Shown piece by piece: positions 43,354 to 53,867 of a stretch of 64,000 bases of DNA. Source of the DNA: Paralithodes platypus. Taxonomy: Eukaryota; Arthropoda; Malacostraca; Decapoda; Lithodidae. The stretch covers positions 21,857,276 to 21,921,275 of the forward strand of contig CM064517.1 of the NCBI GenBank assembly GCA_032716605.1. Direction: 5' to 3'. Within the stretch, counting starts at the first letter, position 1. Each line of letters starts with the position of its first letter. Below the pieces are notes generated by a model. It made no database searches. It saw nothing but the letters and a program-made list of their open reading frames with translations, and was not told where the DNA came from. The translations under genes were made by a program, and so were the position numbers.

Positions 43354-44693
43354 GTACTCAAACTCTGAAGGAGCTAGTGGATGGGTACATCAAAATGAAC
43401 AGCTCTATTTTTGCATGCTTTCTTGATGCTAGTAAGGCATTTGACAGTCTGCCACAATATCCTGTTTGATAAATTAGCAACAAGGGGAGTGCCATCCTAT
43501 ATACTGAGAATCTTGAAGTACTGGTACGCCAATCAAACATTTAATGTAAGATGGGGTAACATTATTTCGGATTCCTTTACAGTAACCAATGGAGTGAGAC
43601 AGGGTAGTATTCTCTCACCTTACTTATTCAATGTATATATGGATGAATTAAGTGATAAATTGAATAAAGAGCAGATTGGATGTTATGGTGGGAATAAAAT
43701 CATCAACCATCTCATGTATGCTGATGATCTGGTCATTATTGCACCGTCTTCTGCGGGTCTGAGCAAACTTCTTGATATATGTGAATCTTTTGGTAGTAAA
43801 CATTGTGTTAAATTCAACCCACTGAAAAGTGCTGTTCTTATATTTAGATCAAAATTACTGTATAAAAGTAAACTGCCAAATTTCTCACTCAATAATCAAA
43901 TTATTCAAGAAGTAAACAAAATAAAATACCTGGGACACATTATCTCAAACGATTGCTCAGATGATGCAGATATCGGCCGTCAGCGCAGACAGCTATATTT
44001 ACGTGGTAACACCATCTTGAGAAAATTCCACATGTGTAATTGGGAAACTAAAGTCACTTTGTTCCGGACATATTGTTCCTCTATGTACACGGCCCATTTG
44101 TGGTGGAAGTATAAGAGAGCCACCATAAATGGTCTGTGTACATCCTATCATAATATACTCAAGATGTTCATTGGTCTCTCTAAATATGAAAGCACTAGTA
44201 TGGTGTGCACACTGTTGGATGTGCAGTGCTGTCGGGCTGTCATCAGGAGACTGGTGTACAGCTTTTCGCAGCGACTGCAATCCTCCAGTAACACGCTGAT
44301 TGTAGCTCTTTGGTCTAGTGATCATATCTATGAATCCCGTATTATATCTCACTGGCAGAAGCTGCTGCACACATAGTATGTACTGTAATGTAATATATAG
44401 GTCTAATTGAACTATGAGCAATGATCTGTGCAATAGGTGTTAACCAACATTGAGCAATAGCCTTAGTTAGCCTATCTGTGTTATATTGTGACAAAATGTG
44501 ATATGTGCTCTATTCTGTAAATAGGCCTACTGTATTTTTTATTTTATTGTGTCTTTATTAATATATCTTTGTGTATAATTATTATCTGTGCTCTGACGAG
44601 AAGTGTATGTGATATGGACCATTAGGTCGTACTGTATTTATACTGTATCTATCTTATGTGTCTGGAATAAAGAATTATTATTATTATTATTAT
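43354..44693 (+). pseudogene. 5'-truncated LINE RT inserted in the LTR
   Basis: The frame starts LKELVDGYIKMNSSIFACFL near 43361. A frameshift near 43445 follows DASKAFDSL. The remainder (43411-44376) is open: NILFDKLATRGVPSYILRIL, TNGVRQGSILSPYLFNVYMD, HLMYADDLVIIAPSSAGL with the YADD box near 43720, IKYLGHIISNDCSDDADIGR and a C-terminus ending SHWQKLLHT. The 3' end is a TTA repeat (44675-44695) directly before the resumed LTR. No clean target duplication is seen. The clade is not assigned. Confidence 0.85.
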
Positions 44694-45228
44694 TATGAAC
44701 AGTCTCGATGTTACGTAATCTGGGTTGATGTAGCGTTACGTATCATTCCGTAGTCTTAAGTTGAACGCTTCCATAACCTTGGTCGAACGTTCCATGATTA
44801 GGTAGAATATATTATTCTATAGTAGTGTATGGGAAAGTATTGTAGGATTATAATTCCCATATATATATATATATTTGTATTATTTAAGATTATTTATAAG
44901 TATCTCATTGTAAAGAAGATGGGATACATTTTCCATATGTTATGCGCGTGCGCGGTATGTCACGACAGAGACGAACATAACGCGCTCGCCACCAGAGATT
45001 GTGTATAGGAGATAGGAGTCTTCCTATGTATTCTATTAATAAAAAGGTACCTCTAAACGTTGCCAGTTACCCTTTTTCGATTTTTTTCTTCAGCGCCATC
45101 TATTGCAGGGTTCCAGAACTACTCAACGTGAATAAATCTACGGATGTAGGCCTACCCTCCATTCTGGTTTTGTTTTTAATTATATGTACCGGTACACTAC
45201 TTCTCTCTCTCTCTCTCTCCATCTCTAT

Positions 45229-45269
45229 GTATATATATATATATATATATATACAGTATACTGTATATA

Positions 45270-45350
<81 letters not shown>
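45229..45350 (+). repeat. TA dinucleotide microsatellite
   Basis: A TA tract of about 120 bp, interrupted near 45252-45275 by CAGTATACTGTATATACG. It produces spurious YIYIYI open frames. Confidence 0.95.
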
Positions 45351-45353
<3 letters not shown>

Positions 45354-45841
45354 TATGTTTGACCAAAGTTTGAGTGTGGCTGTGTACTTCCAAGTTAGTA
45401 ACTTATATTACAATGTAAATACTTGTCTTCAATTGAGATTAGTTTTTCATATAGGCTACATTCATTGTTAATATATTTACAGTCAATATCAAATAATCAT
45501 CAACAGCCTTCATGATCCTTATTCTCAAGGTCAACAACAGCCTCCTTACATCTTCACGGAGGCTTGGTTCAGCTATGTAATTAACCCCTTCTATACCGAC
45601 GACGTCTTTTGCTTTTATTCTGGCTCCTACTAATAGATTGTATTCACTTTAGGAAGGATCTTTAGCAATTATAAGGCTTCGAACTATCTCAATCAACCCT
45701 TTTAACTACCACAGATCCTTTCTAAGCTGTATAAAATCGTCTACATATTGCTAGAATAAAATATAACATACGACGACGGTACAGAAGGGGTTAATGGAGT
45801 ATTGTTCACATTTCAGTGTAGGCAATACTTTGGAGTGCTTT

Positions 45842-45844
<3 letters not shown>

Positions 45845-45872
<28 letters not shown>

Positions 45873-45875
45873 TTT
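45845..45875 (+). repeat. AAT trinucleotide microsatellite
   Basis: About nine AAT units within the 5' LTR-specific block. Confidence 0.9.
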
Positions 45876-46652
45876 ATTCAGTTAGCAATTTACAGAGTTG
45901 GTACCACATAGTTTGTTACAAATATGACATGTACCAGCCCTGCATAATTCCAACTAAGGATAGCCCAATAAGGCCGTTAGGCGTATTTCCATTGGGTTGC
46001 ATATCAGTGTACTCTTAAATCATTGTATTCATAATGACTATGGCTGATATGGTGATAGCAAACAAGTTACACGAGTTTCTACAGACTCTACACGAGACAA
46101 GTGTACACCATTGCAGCAAGGGAGAGGAACTGTCAATAAACAGACGACAGAAGTATTTTCCCGTGATAGGAACTGAAACTGAACTGAGGGAGGAGCTATG
46201 CGCTACCGCCATCTATTGCAGGTTTCCAGCCAAATCCGTAAATAATGGCCAACTACTATTAACACGGCTTATTTTCCAAGAAACCCCTCTTAGGTATTCT
46301 TACTCTATGCTCACCACTCTCCAACCAACCTCCGTCCCAGCTACACACGCTAAGCCTTCTTCCTATAGTTTCATAATCAGGTGTTTTCGCTTCACTTTCA
46401 TCTCATACTCCATAGTCACTACATCATCATCTTTGTTAGTTAGCACAAACTTAACGTAAATATCTAGCCTATCCTAGCCTATTGTAGCCTCTTTTCATAC
46501 TTTGTTTACTATACTAACCACTTCCAGTCATCTAGCCTATTTTCCGCCATCCTCCAATCACCAGCTGAGTTCATCAAAGGGTAATTATATTTCTATATGG
46601 TTAATACTTATTCATTATCAAATATACAGTCCACTTATCTAAATTAGCCATA

Positions 46653-47540
46653 TAATTGGTCCTTAACCTTTCACTAGTTGCCCCCCCCCCCCCCCCCTTT
46701 TGTGGTTGGTGGTGGCCTAGCCTACGTGGTTCGTTTTTTGTGCCATATTTTGTCTGTCCCTCATCATCCCTCATGGCCCAGGGCTTTTGGCGTCATGGTG
46801 CCGCGGGTGGTGGGGTAGGGGAAAATTATCCTGCGGTGGTTGATAGGCGGTAATTCTGCATAACTACTACTGTTATTTTAGGTTTTATTTATTTTATTTG
46901 TGTATTTTAATGGTTAGTAAGTGTGAATTATATTGTTAGAAAGTGAGGAAAGCACTATTTATCAGCATTTGCATTGTTAATTGAAATTCAGATACCCAAA
47001 CAATCTAAGAGTTTACTCGATTTAGTCAACTTTAAAAAGACATTAGCCTAACCTAACAACCTTACCTAACCTATCCTAGTATTATGGGTGGGGGCTGCCG
47101 CCCCCACACCCCCGCTAATTGTGTATTAAAACTATAAAAATATTGATGGGATAAAGTCTATGGTGTTTACTCTGCAATCTTCAGGTTTGGCTGTCGATAA
47201 CAGGAAAATACCAATAAAAATGTACTGACTTTTTGTAGGTGAATCTCCACTCTAATTGGCTACTAAATATCAGGGAGGAGCCTCCAAGGAGGCTAGAATG
47301 TAAACATAGTGTCCTGGACTGGCAGTACAAACATAACTCTGATAATGTTATAGGGGAGTGAAAATCAAATTGACAAAATAAGAAAAGTAGCCCTTATCCG
47401 CACATCAGTAAGGTCCCCTGAGTAAGGTAAGAGCGAAAAAAAATAATTCCACGAGACAGGGATCCCGTAATCGAGGAGTAGTTGTTCTGCAGAATACCCT
47501 GATAGGCCTGCGTACCCAGTAACCCAGGCCCGATTAGGCT
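46653..47540 (+). other. BEL leader region without recognised coding sequence
   Basis: The leader begins TAATTGGTCCTTAACC after the LTR. It has 17 C at 46681-46697 and a TTAGG-type tract near 47045-47085 followed by a C-rich hairpin like that near 21735-21755. No primer-binding site is recognised. Confidence 0.4.
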
Positions 47541-47546
47541 AGGAAG

Positions 47547-48092
47547 GTGGCAATTTTAGGCCACTCCTACGTCAGGGATTTGTACGTGACTCCTCTGGCC
47601 GCCCCAGGTGCCCGCGTCAGCACCTTGAGATCAACAGAAGCCTGGGGTCAGTTTTTAGAGCTGAAGCCCGACTTGACCTTGGTGATAGGAGGAAATGAGA
47701 TAAGGAGCGGGGTCAGTCCGAGAGGGATTGCGGAGGGGATCGAGGTCCTAGCTGAGGAGGTGGTGCGGCTCTCGGGGGGAGAAGTCCGGGTGATTGGGGT
47801 GGAGAAGCGGCAGGCTCCACGAGGGGTCTCTACGGACGAGTTTAACCGCATTAGAAATGCGGTTAACCGATGGCTAAAGCGCCATATCCCATTCACCCGG
47901 GAGCGCTATCAGTCAATGAATACCTCTGAGGCTGACTTCAGTCCCGACGGGGTACACCTCACTCACGAGGCATCAAAGCGTCTCTATTCGGAGATCCTTG
48001 CCACCTGTCGTCGGTGCTTTATGCCAGACGATACGACGAGATGTTTGCCCACCATGACGTTAGAGTTGATCAACAAAATCAGTATAGCCTAG
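47547..48092 (+). CDS. SGNH/GDSL-hydrolase-like ORF in the leader of a BEL element
   Basis: The frame of 181 codons reads AILGHSYVRDLYV with the Ser of block I, then LKPDLTLVIGGNEI (a GxND-like block III, here GGNE) and VEKRQAPRGVSTDEFNRIRN. Near the end is ADFSPDGVHLTHEASKRLYS, the Asp-x-x-His of block V. It keeps the SGNH catalytic Ser and His and has no internal stop. No in-frame ATG starts it: the frame opens at a TAG at 47535 and GTG at 47547, and AGs just upstream could be splice acceptors. It lies between the 5' LTR and gag. SGNH domains are known in CR1 ORF1 and in some DIRS/Ngaro-type elements. For BEL this would be unusual, and an independent insertion is possible. Confidence 0.65.
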   Translation: MAILGHSYVRDLYVTPLAAPGARVSTLRSTEAWGQFLELKPDLTLVIGGNEIRSGVSPRGIAEGIEVLAEEVVRLSGGEVRVIGVEKRQAPRGVSTDEFNRIRNAVNRWLKRHIPFTRERYQSMNTSEADFSPDGVHLTHEASKRLYSEILATCRRCFMPDDTTRCLPTMTLELINKISIA

Positions 48093-48854
48093 ATTAATAA
48101 GCCTTCAAATCGGTACAGTATATTAATTAAATTTTTATTGTAAACCCTTTAGGCCCAAATTATATAACAATTGATTGGCACTAAGATTCAAATCATCCAT
48201 ACTGTACTGTATAATAATTTCAAAGGTTAAGGTTATTCATTCTATATAAAATTTATACTGTCCAATAACTTCTTTATTTTGATTCACATGTCATTCTAAA
48301 TTCTTCCCTCGTCGTGTGCCCTGGAGGCGGGGTAATATGATAGCTGATAGGCTGAGTGTGTGTTAATCCAACTCAAAACTTTTTTCCTTGTGACTTCTTG
48401 AGATTAACTTTTCTTGTGTACAATTTTCACATTTATTAAATTTAATAATATAAAATTAGCGGTACCCATTGAGTTTAGCCTGTTTCAATTACCCTATAGG
48501 CTCTCTCTCTCTTAAAATTCTTGAATTTATTATAACGTTAAGCGGTACCTCTCTTTTTGACATCTGGAGACTTTTGGCCTATACTGTATTGTACTAAATT
48601 TCCCTCCCGGCTTTTCTTAACTTATGGTGTAATGATTCTATAATTTCATAACTATTATGTAAGGAGTTAAATTGAAAAGCTCCAGATTGCTAGTCTACAT
48701 TGCGCACAATTCTTATTCCGCATTTCGTGAGGGTGTTTTATTTTCGGCTCGCGATTTATTTGATTTCTCGGAGTACTGTATTGTTGGCCGCAACTGATTC
48801 AGTCTGGCATTGATAGTTTGATTTAACGTCAATAGAATTCCTTCCCGTATAATC
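48093..48854. other. Leader between the SGNH ORF and gag
   Basis: AT-rich sequence without a recognizable domain, ending just before the gag ATG at 48855 (AATCATGGCT). Confidence 0.4.
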
Positions 48855-50051
48855 ATGGCTAAAAGTGTACAAAAGCGTCGGGCTGGACTTAAGGGCTCTT
48901 TGACGGTCTTAACCTCTGATATTGACGGATTCCTTGATTCGGCGTCTAGAGTGGAGGTGGAGGCCAGGTTGCTCAGTATTCAAAAGCAACTTTACAAGTA
49001 TGAGGCCACACAGGAGGACCTGGCCGACACATGCGAGGACGCCGAGTATATCGAGGTGATCAGAGAGGATACCCTATATATGGAGGGCATACAAGTAATC
49101 GTTGCCACACTGAAGGGGATCTTGATTACAGAGGTCAAGAAACAGCCAAAGAAATCCGCAGTCAAATTACCACATCTTACTCTCTCAAAATTTGAAGGTG
49201 ATGCCACCATGTGGTCGGGATTTTGGGAGATGTTCAAGTGTACCATCCATGACAATCCCGACCTCACAGATATACAACGCTTCACCTATCTAAAGGGTCA
49301 GCTTCAAGGTGATGCACATAAGCTAGTCGAAGGATTCATAATCGAAAGTGCAAGCTATGCCCCAGCAATTGAGCTCCTGCAAGAGACATATGGGCATCCA
49401 GATCGAATCAAGGCAGCTTATGTTACCAAATTCAATCAATTAGTGTCACCCAAACACCAAACAGCTGACCTGAAGGACTTCTATGCCAATACAGAGAGTG
49501 TGATGAGGTCAATCATTAGCCATGGTATTTGTTTGGAGGAATTTTGTGTGGTGACTCTTGTCAATAAGTTACCATCACCGCTGAAAGAAACCATAAAACG
49601 GGAAATGGGAGACTCTAGCCTGGATTATAAGAAATTCACTCATTGCCTCCAGGCTGAAGTGTACAATATGGCGGGTCAAGATAGAGTAGGGGGTACACCC
49701 ATGGCTATGGCAATATTTACCGCCCAAAGTGAGTACAGGAAATTCAACTGTGTTCTGTGTAGTGGCACCAATCATTTATGGTACAAGTGTATGAAGTATA
49801 AGACAGGGCCTCTTAAAGTTAATAGAGCCCGTCAACTACGTCTCTGCACTGGGTGCTTGTCAAAAGACCATGGCCATTCGGGTTGTACTAATCCTAACAT
49901 AGAAGTTGCAAGTTTTCTAAGGGCAAACACTTTCATTGCCTGTGTACACAAAAACAAGGGAAGGAATGTAGACCAGCGGAGGATAACACCAAGAGAGAGC
50001 ATACTGCTGCTACTTCAACTACAATGTCCGTTGCTACAGGTAAAAATATAG
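48855..50051 (+). pseudogene. BEL/Pao gag (DUF1759-type), frameshifted into pol
   Basis: It starts at ATG (MAKSVQKRRAGLKGSLTVLT). A helical region is followed by KLPHLTLSKFEGDATMWSGF, a signature of BEL gag, then LKGQLQGDAHKLVEGF and LLQETYGHPDRIKAAYV. Two Cys/His clusters (CVLCSGTNHLWYKC and CTGCLSKDHGHSGC) are the nucleic-acid-binding knuckles. In BEL elements gag and pol usually form one ORF. Here a frame change near 49985 separates gag from the protease, and the gag frame runs on to a stop at 50051. Confidence 0.85.
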
Positions 50052-50911
50052 TAATCTTGCCCACCGTACAGCTGCCGGTAAAGGGTAAGGATAATAATTG
50101 TGTTAAAATCAGATCGCTACTTGACCAATGTTCTCAGAGGACCTTTGTGAAGTCTTCTGTTCTATCCTCCCTTTCCTACATTTCTAAAGGAACTGAGGAG
50201 TTATGTCTTCACGGATTTACCGGGAAACAGGCCTCTAGGGAATATAATGTTGTGGCACTGCAATACAAACACAGAGGTAAATTTCATCATCTAGACGCAA
50301 TAGTGGTTGATGAATTGCCAGAACATAAAGGTGAACTTAACCTAAAGTCTAAACTGGTTAGTTACTTACAAAGTAAAGGCATAAAATTAGCCGATCCTCA
50401 CGCAACGGACACAGATCAGCTGGAGCTGCTCATCGGTGCGGATCACTACTACGATATAGTGCGACCTGGGTATAAAAGGTCAGGTAGCCTAATTCTGCTT
50501 CCTACCAAGTACGGGTACGCCATCAGTGGTTCATATGTGACACAGCCTACCAGCTCCAGCACAGAAGTAATTACTGTATTGAAAGTAGCAGTAACACCAA
50601 TGGACGAATACATATCCACTGGCAATATTCCACCATGCAAAAATGACTTAAATGTTTTGTGGGAATTAGATCACATCGGGATAACCCCTAAGGAATACTC
50701 ACAGGTTGAGAGTCAAGCACTATTGTCGTATGAGGATACCGTTACCCTCTCATTCGGCGTTCAGTACGCGCAATATTCGCAGATTACAAAACAAATCTGC
50801 TTGAGTATGACAGCTAAACTTTTTGACCCCTTGGGGATAGTTCTACCGGTGTCGATCAAATCAAGATTATTCCTTCAGCAATTATGGAGGATAAAATTAG
50901 GTTGGGATTAG
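50024..50911 (+). pseudogene. BEL/Pao protease and RT remnant
   Basis: The frame opens before VRIKSLLD-like sequence: KIRSLLDQCSQRTFVKSSVL occupies the place of the aspartic protease active site, and DQC stands where retropepsins have DTG or DSG. Next come LHGFTGKQASREYNVVAL and LLIGADHYYDIVRPGYKR. WELDHIGITPKEYSQVESQA marks the RT entry. The frame then passes straight to LTAKLFDPLGIV-like sequence and RLFLQQLWRIKLGWD, which in BEL lie after the RT. The fingers and palm, including the YxDD box, are absent. A TAG at 50909-50911 ends the frame. Confidence 0.8.
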
Positions 50912-50914
50912 GTT

Positions 50915-51928
50915 TTGACTGGCGATCTGGTTCAGGAGTGGGAAGACATTATTTCGGATCTTCGTCTCTGTAAGTGTTTTAATTTTCCTCGGAGAGTTGT
51001 CATGGACCATCCTGTTTCCATTCATGCCTTCTCAGACGCTAGCAAGGTCGCGTACGGCACCGCCATATACTTTGTTGACACAAGTGGCAGCCGTCTAGTC
51101 ATGGCGAAGGCGAAAGTCGCCCCGATCAAATCCCTTTCCATCCCAAAATTAGAGCTGACTGCAGTTCTGTTGACTGCTAGACTCGTTCACTTTGTAGAGG
51201 AAACTTTTAAAAATTTGCTAAATATCTCGGAGACAGTTATATGGAGTGACAGCCAAATTACGCTCTACTGGTTACATAGCCGTAAGAAGCTACCAGTGTA
51301 TGTCACCAACCGTGTCAACGAAATTCGTACCCTGCTCCCAACCGCACTGTTCCGGTATGTGTCTACCAAAGAGAATCCAAGTGACTGCATTACTCGTGGT
51401 GTCTCTGCTAAATTTCTCAAATCTTCTGCGTTGTGGTGGAATGGCCCATGCTGGCTTAATGATCCCAACGAATGGCCAGAGAATATAGATTTGAGCGAGC
51501 AACACACTGCTATTGTGGCACCGGTAATTGACTCGGTGCCTGACGAAGACACACGGTTATGGGACTGGGATAGATTCAGCAGCTATGAGAAGTTACAACG
51601 TGTTACAGCATGGGTGTTACGATTTGTAGAAAATGTAAAAGCAAAAATTAAAGGCACACCGCCCACAGGTAGTGCTTACCTCAATGTGAAGGAGATCAGA
51701 ATTGCAGATAAATTATTACATAAGCTCTGTCAACAAGAAATATATACGCAGGAATATAAATTACTGGTTAAGGGAACAAAGTCTAGGAATAACCTGATCA
51801 ACCAGTTGGGCTTACACTTGAAGGGGGACTTGATACATTGCGGAGGCAGATTACGATTGGCAGCCCTCTCTGAGGCAAGTAAGTATCCAATACTACTGCC
51901 CCCCCCTCACCCATCTTATCATCGATAG
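50915..51928 (+). pseudogene. BEL/Pao RNase H region and integrase start
   Basis: It is in the same frame as the preceding segment after a single stop. HAFSDASKVAYGTAIYFVD carries the first RNase H Asp. The E of PIKSLSIPKLELTAVLLTAR and the D of TVIWSDSQITLYWLHSRKK follow, then the SRKKLPVYVTNRVNEI and TKENPSDCITRG blocks typical of BEL. The frame then goes out of phase in a C-rich tract (51898-51910), just before the zinc-binding H2C2 domain of the integrase. Confidence 0.85.
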
Positions 51929-52679
51929 GTGTCACCGACTCTGTTGTCATTATGGGGTTGGTCATATAGTCACCTATGTAAGACAACGATGGTGGGTGCC
52001 TAGAATCAGGCAGGTGGTCAAGAAAGTCCTTCGCAAATGCTTAAAGTGTAGAAGAGTACAGGGAACACATTATGATCCCGTCGGAATTCCTCCCTTACCA
52101 AACCTGCGAACCACCCCAGGTGACCCTTACAAAGTTACCGGGGTTGACTACAGTGGAGCAATCCCTGTGAAAGATTCACCCAATCTTAAGGTGTATATGA
52201 TACTTTTCACTTGTGCTGTTACCAGGGCAATTCACCTGGAACTGGTCACCAACCTCACTTGTGATAGCTTCCTACATGCCTTCCGAAGATTCTGCAGTAG
52301 ACGGGGATATCCGCGTATCATGCTGAGTGACAATGCAAAGACTTTCATAGGGGCATCTACATATCTCAAAGAAGTGAGCAACAATCCTAAGATTCAGACC
52401 TGCCTAGCGGATGTAAAATGCGAATGGCGTTTCATTCCCGCCAGGGCGCCTTGGTTTGGCGCCATATGGGAGAGAGCCATAGGCATCGTGAAGGCGGGTC
52501 TGAAGAAGGTGTTGGGTAGAGCTCTCATCTCGATTGAGGAACTCAACACCATACTTTTGGAGATTGAAGCCACCGTAAATGATCGCCCTCTATACTATGC
52601 TTCTGGTGATTTGGAAGACCTTACCCCAATCACACCCTCAGTACTGGTACGTGGATACAGACTGCGGGATCTTCCTTAA
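51905..52679 (+). pseudogene. BEL/Pao integrase
   Basis: Zinc-binding residues appear in a frame restored after the C tract (YHR-like, then VPRIRQVVKKVLRKCLKCRR near 51995). The core begins VTGVDYSGAIPVKD with the first catalytic Asp. CAVTRAIHLELVTNLTCDSF and RIMLSDNAKTFIGA give the second Asp. GAIWERAIGIVKAGLKKVLG supplies the Glu. These are the DDE residues of a retroviral-type integrase. The frame ends at TAA 52677-52679 after GYRLRDLP, followed by more coding sequence after a small frame change. Confidence 0.85.
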
Positions 52680-53179
52680 GAGCATGACGAGGATACTATG
52701 GAGGATCCAGACTACATAAGTAAGGAAGTGATATCGGCCCGCTACAAATACATTCGTAGCATCGCTGGTCAACAGAATATCTGGTGACTTTAAGGGAAGC
52801 ACAAAAGAATAAACTAACACCATTAAAAGGTCATTGGCCTAGGGTAGGGGACGTGGTAACCATCCATGAGGAGGGCCCGCGCGCATTTTGGAAATTGGGT
52901 CGGATAGAGGAGTTATTACCAGGTCATGATGGTGAGGTTCGGGTAGCAAAGGTTCGCACCAGGACTGGAGTAATCACACGGCCAACAGTCCGACTATATC
53001 CTCTTGAGGGTGACCTCGATCACAAGGACACCCCCTCGGATCAGTTATCCATTGAAGTCCCCTCTCTGGCTTCTACTTCGGCGCAGCCTGTTGACGCGTC
53101 TGGCGAACGCCCACGTCGACAGGCAGCCCAGATATCCTCCCAAGCTTGGCGGGATAAGATTGCCTCCGGGCAAATCTAA
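52680..53179 (+). pseudogene. BEL/Pao integrase C-terminal domain
   Basis: After the stop, RYKYIRSIAGQQNIW continues the expected pol sequence to about 52785. A shift follows, and the frame VTLREAQKNKLTPLKGHWPR, WKLGRIEELLPGHDGEVRVA and RTGVITRPTVRLYPLE completes it, the C-terminal domain annotated as DUF5641 in BEL proteins. It ends in TAA at 53177-53179, about 40 bp before the 3' LTR. Confidence 0.8.
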
Positions 53180-53216
53180 TCATGTAAATTTTGTATATTT
53201 TCTGTTGGTGGGAATA

Positions 53217-53867
53217 TGTCCATACTTAGTGTACTCAAACTAGTATGAACAGTCTCGATGTTACGTAATCTGGGTTGATGTAGCGTTACGTATCATTCCG
53301 TAGTCTTAAGTTGAACGCTTCCATAACCTTGGTCGAACGTTCCATGATTGGGTAGAATATATTATTCTATAGTAGTATATGGGAAAGTATTGTAGGATTA
53401 TAATTCCCATATATATATATATATTTGTATTATTTAAGATTGTTTATAAGTATCTCATTGTAAAGAAGATGGGATACATTTTCCATATGTTATGCGCGTG
53501 CGCGGTATGTCACGACAGAGACGAACATAACGCGCTCGCCACTCTCCAACCAACCTCCGTCCCAGCTACACACGCTAAGCCTTCTTCCTATAGTTTCATA
53601 ATCAGGTGTTTTCGCTTCACTTTCATCTCATACTCCATAGTCACTACATCATCATCTTTGTTAGTTAGCACAAACTTAATGTAAATATCTAGCCTATCCT
53701 AGCCTCTTTTCATACTTTGTTTACTATACTAACCACTTCCAGTCATCTAGCCTATTTTCCGCCATCCTCCAATCACCAGCCGAGTTCATCAAAGGGTAAT
53801 TATATTTCTATATGGTTAATACTTATTCATTATCAAATATACAGTCCACTTATCTAAATTAGCCATA
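53217..53867 (+). repeat. 3' LTR of the BEL element
   Basis: TGTCCATACTTAGTGTACTC marks the start, preceded by a short purine-rich GGTGGGAATA. The end is AAATTAGCCATA followed by ATGTT. It matches the pieces of the 5' LTR. A short TA run occurs near 53410. Confidence 0.85.

Larger units (their letters stand above)
44993..46308. other. 1.3-kb block present only in the 5' LTR
   Basis: GCTCGCCAC at 44984-44992 and GCTCACCAC at 46309-46317 bracket the block, and the 3' LTR has a single copy. This suits a 9-bp target duplication with one change, or a deletion between short direct repeats in the 3' LTR. Inside are GCCATCTATTGCAGG near 45097 and again near 46208, a long TA tract and an AAT tract. 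No ORF with a known domain is present. Confidence 0.6.
43319..46652 (+). repeat. 5' LTR of the BEL element, in three pieces
   Basis: The pieces 43319-43353, about 44694-44992 and about 46318-46652 match the continuous 3' LTR 53217-53867. The first gap is a LINE insertion. The second (44993-46308) is either an insertion or sequence lost from the 3' LTR. Point differences between the LTRs include TGATTAGG against TGATTGGG and AGATTATTT against AGATTGTTT, showing divergence since insertion. Confidence 0.8.
43319..53867 (+). mobile_element. BEL/Pao LTR retrotransposon, defective, with insertions in the 5' LTR
   Basis: Both LTRs start TGTCCATACTTAG and end AAATTAGCCATA. The 3' LTR is 53217-53867 (651 bp). 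The 5' LTR spans 43319-46652 and is broken by a LINE and by a 1.3-kb block. ATGTT flanks the whole at 43314-43318 and 53868-53872, a 5-bp target duplication. Between the LTRs lie a long leader with an SGNH-like ORF, gag (48855), protease, RNase H and integrase. Gene order and integrase-type sequence fit BEL/Pao. The RT core is missing and several frameshifts occur. It inserted in the 3' end of a minus-strand CR1-like LINE. No clear primer-binding site was recognised. Confidence 0.85.

Noticed and set aside
45184..45471. ORF of YIYIYI repeats
   Set aside because: It is a translation of the TA microsatellite.
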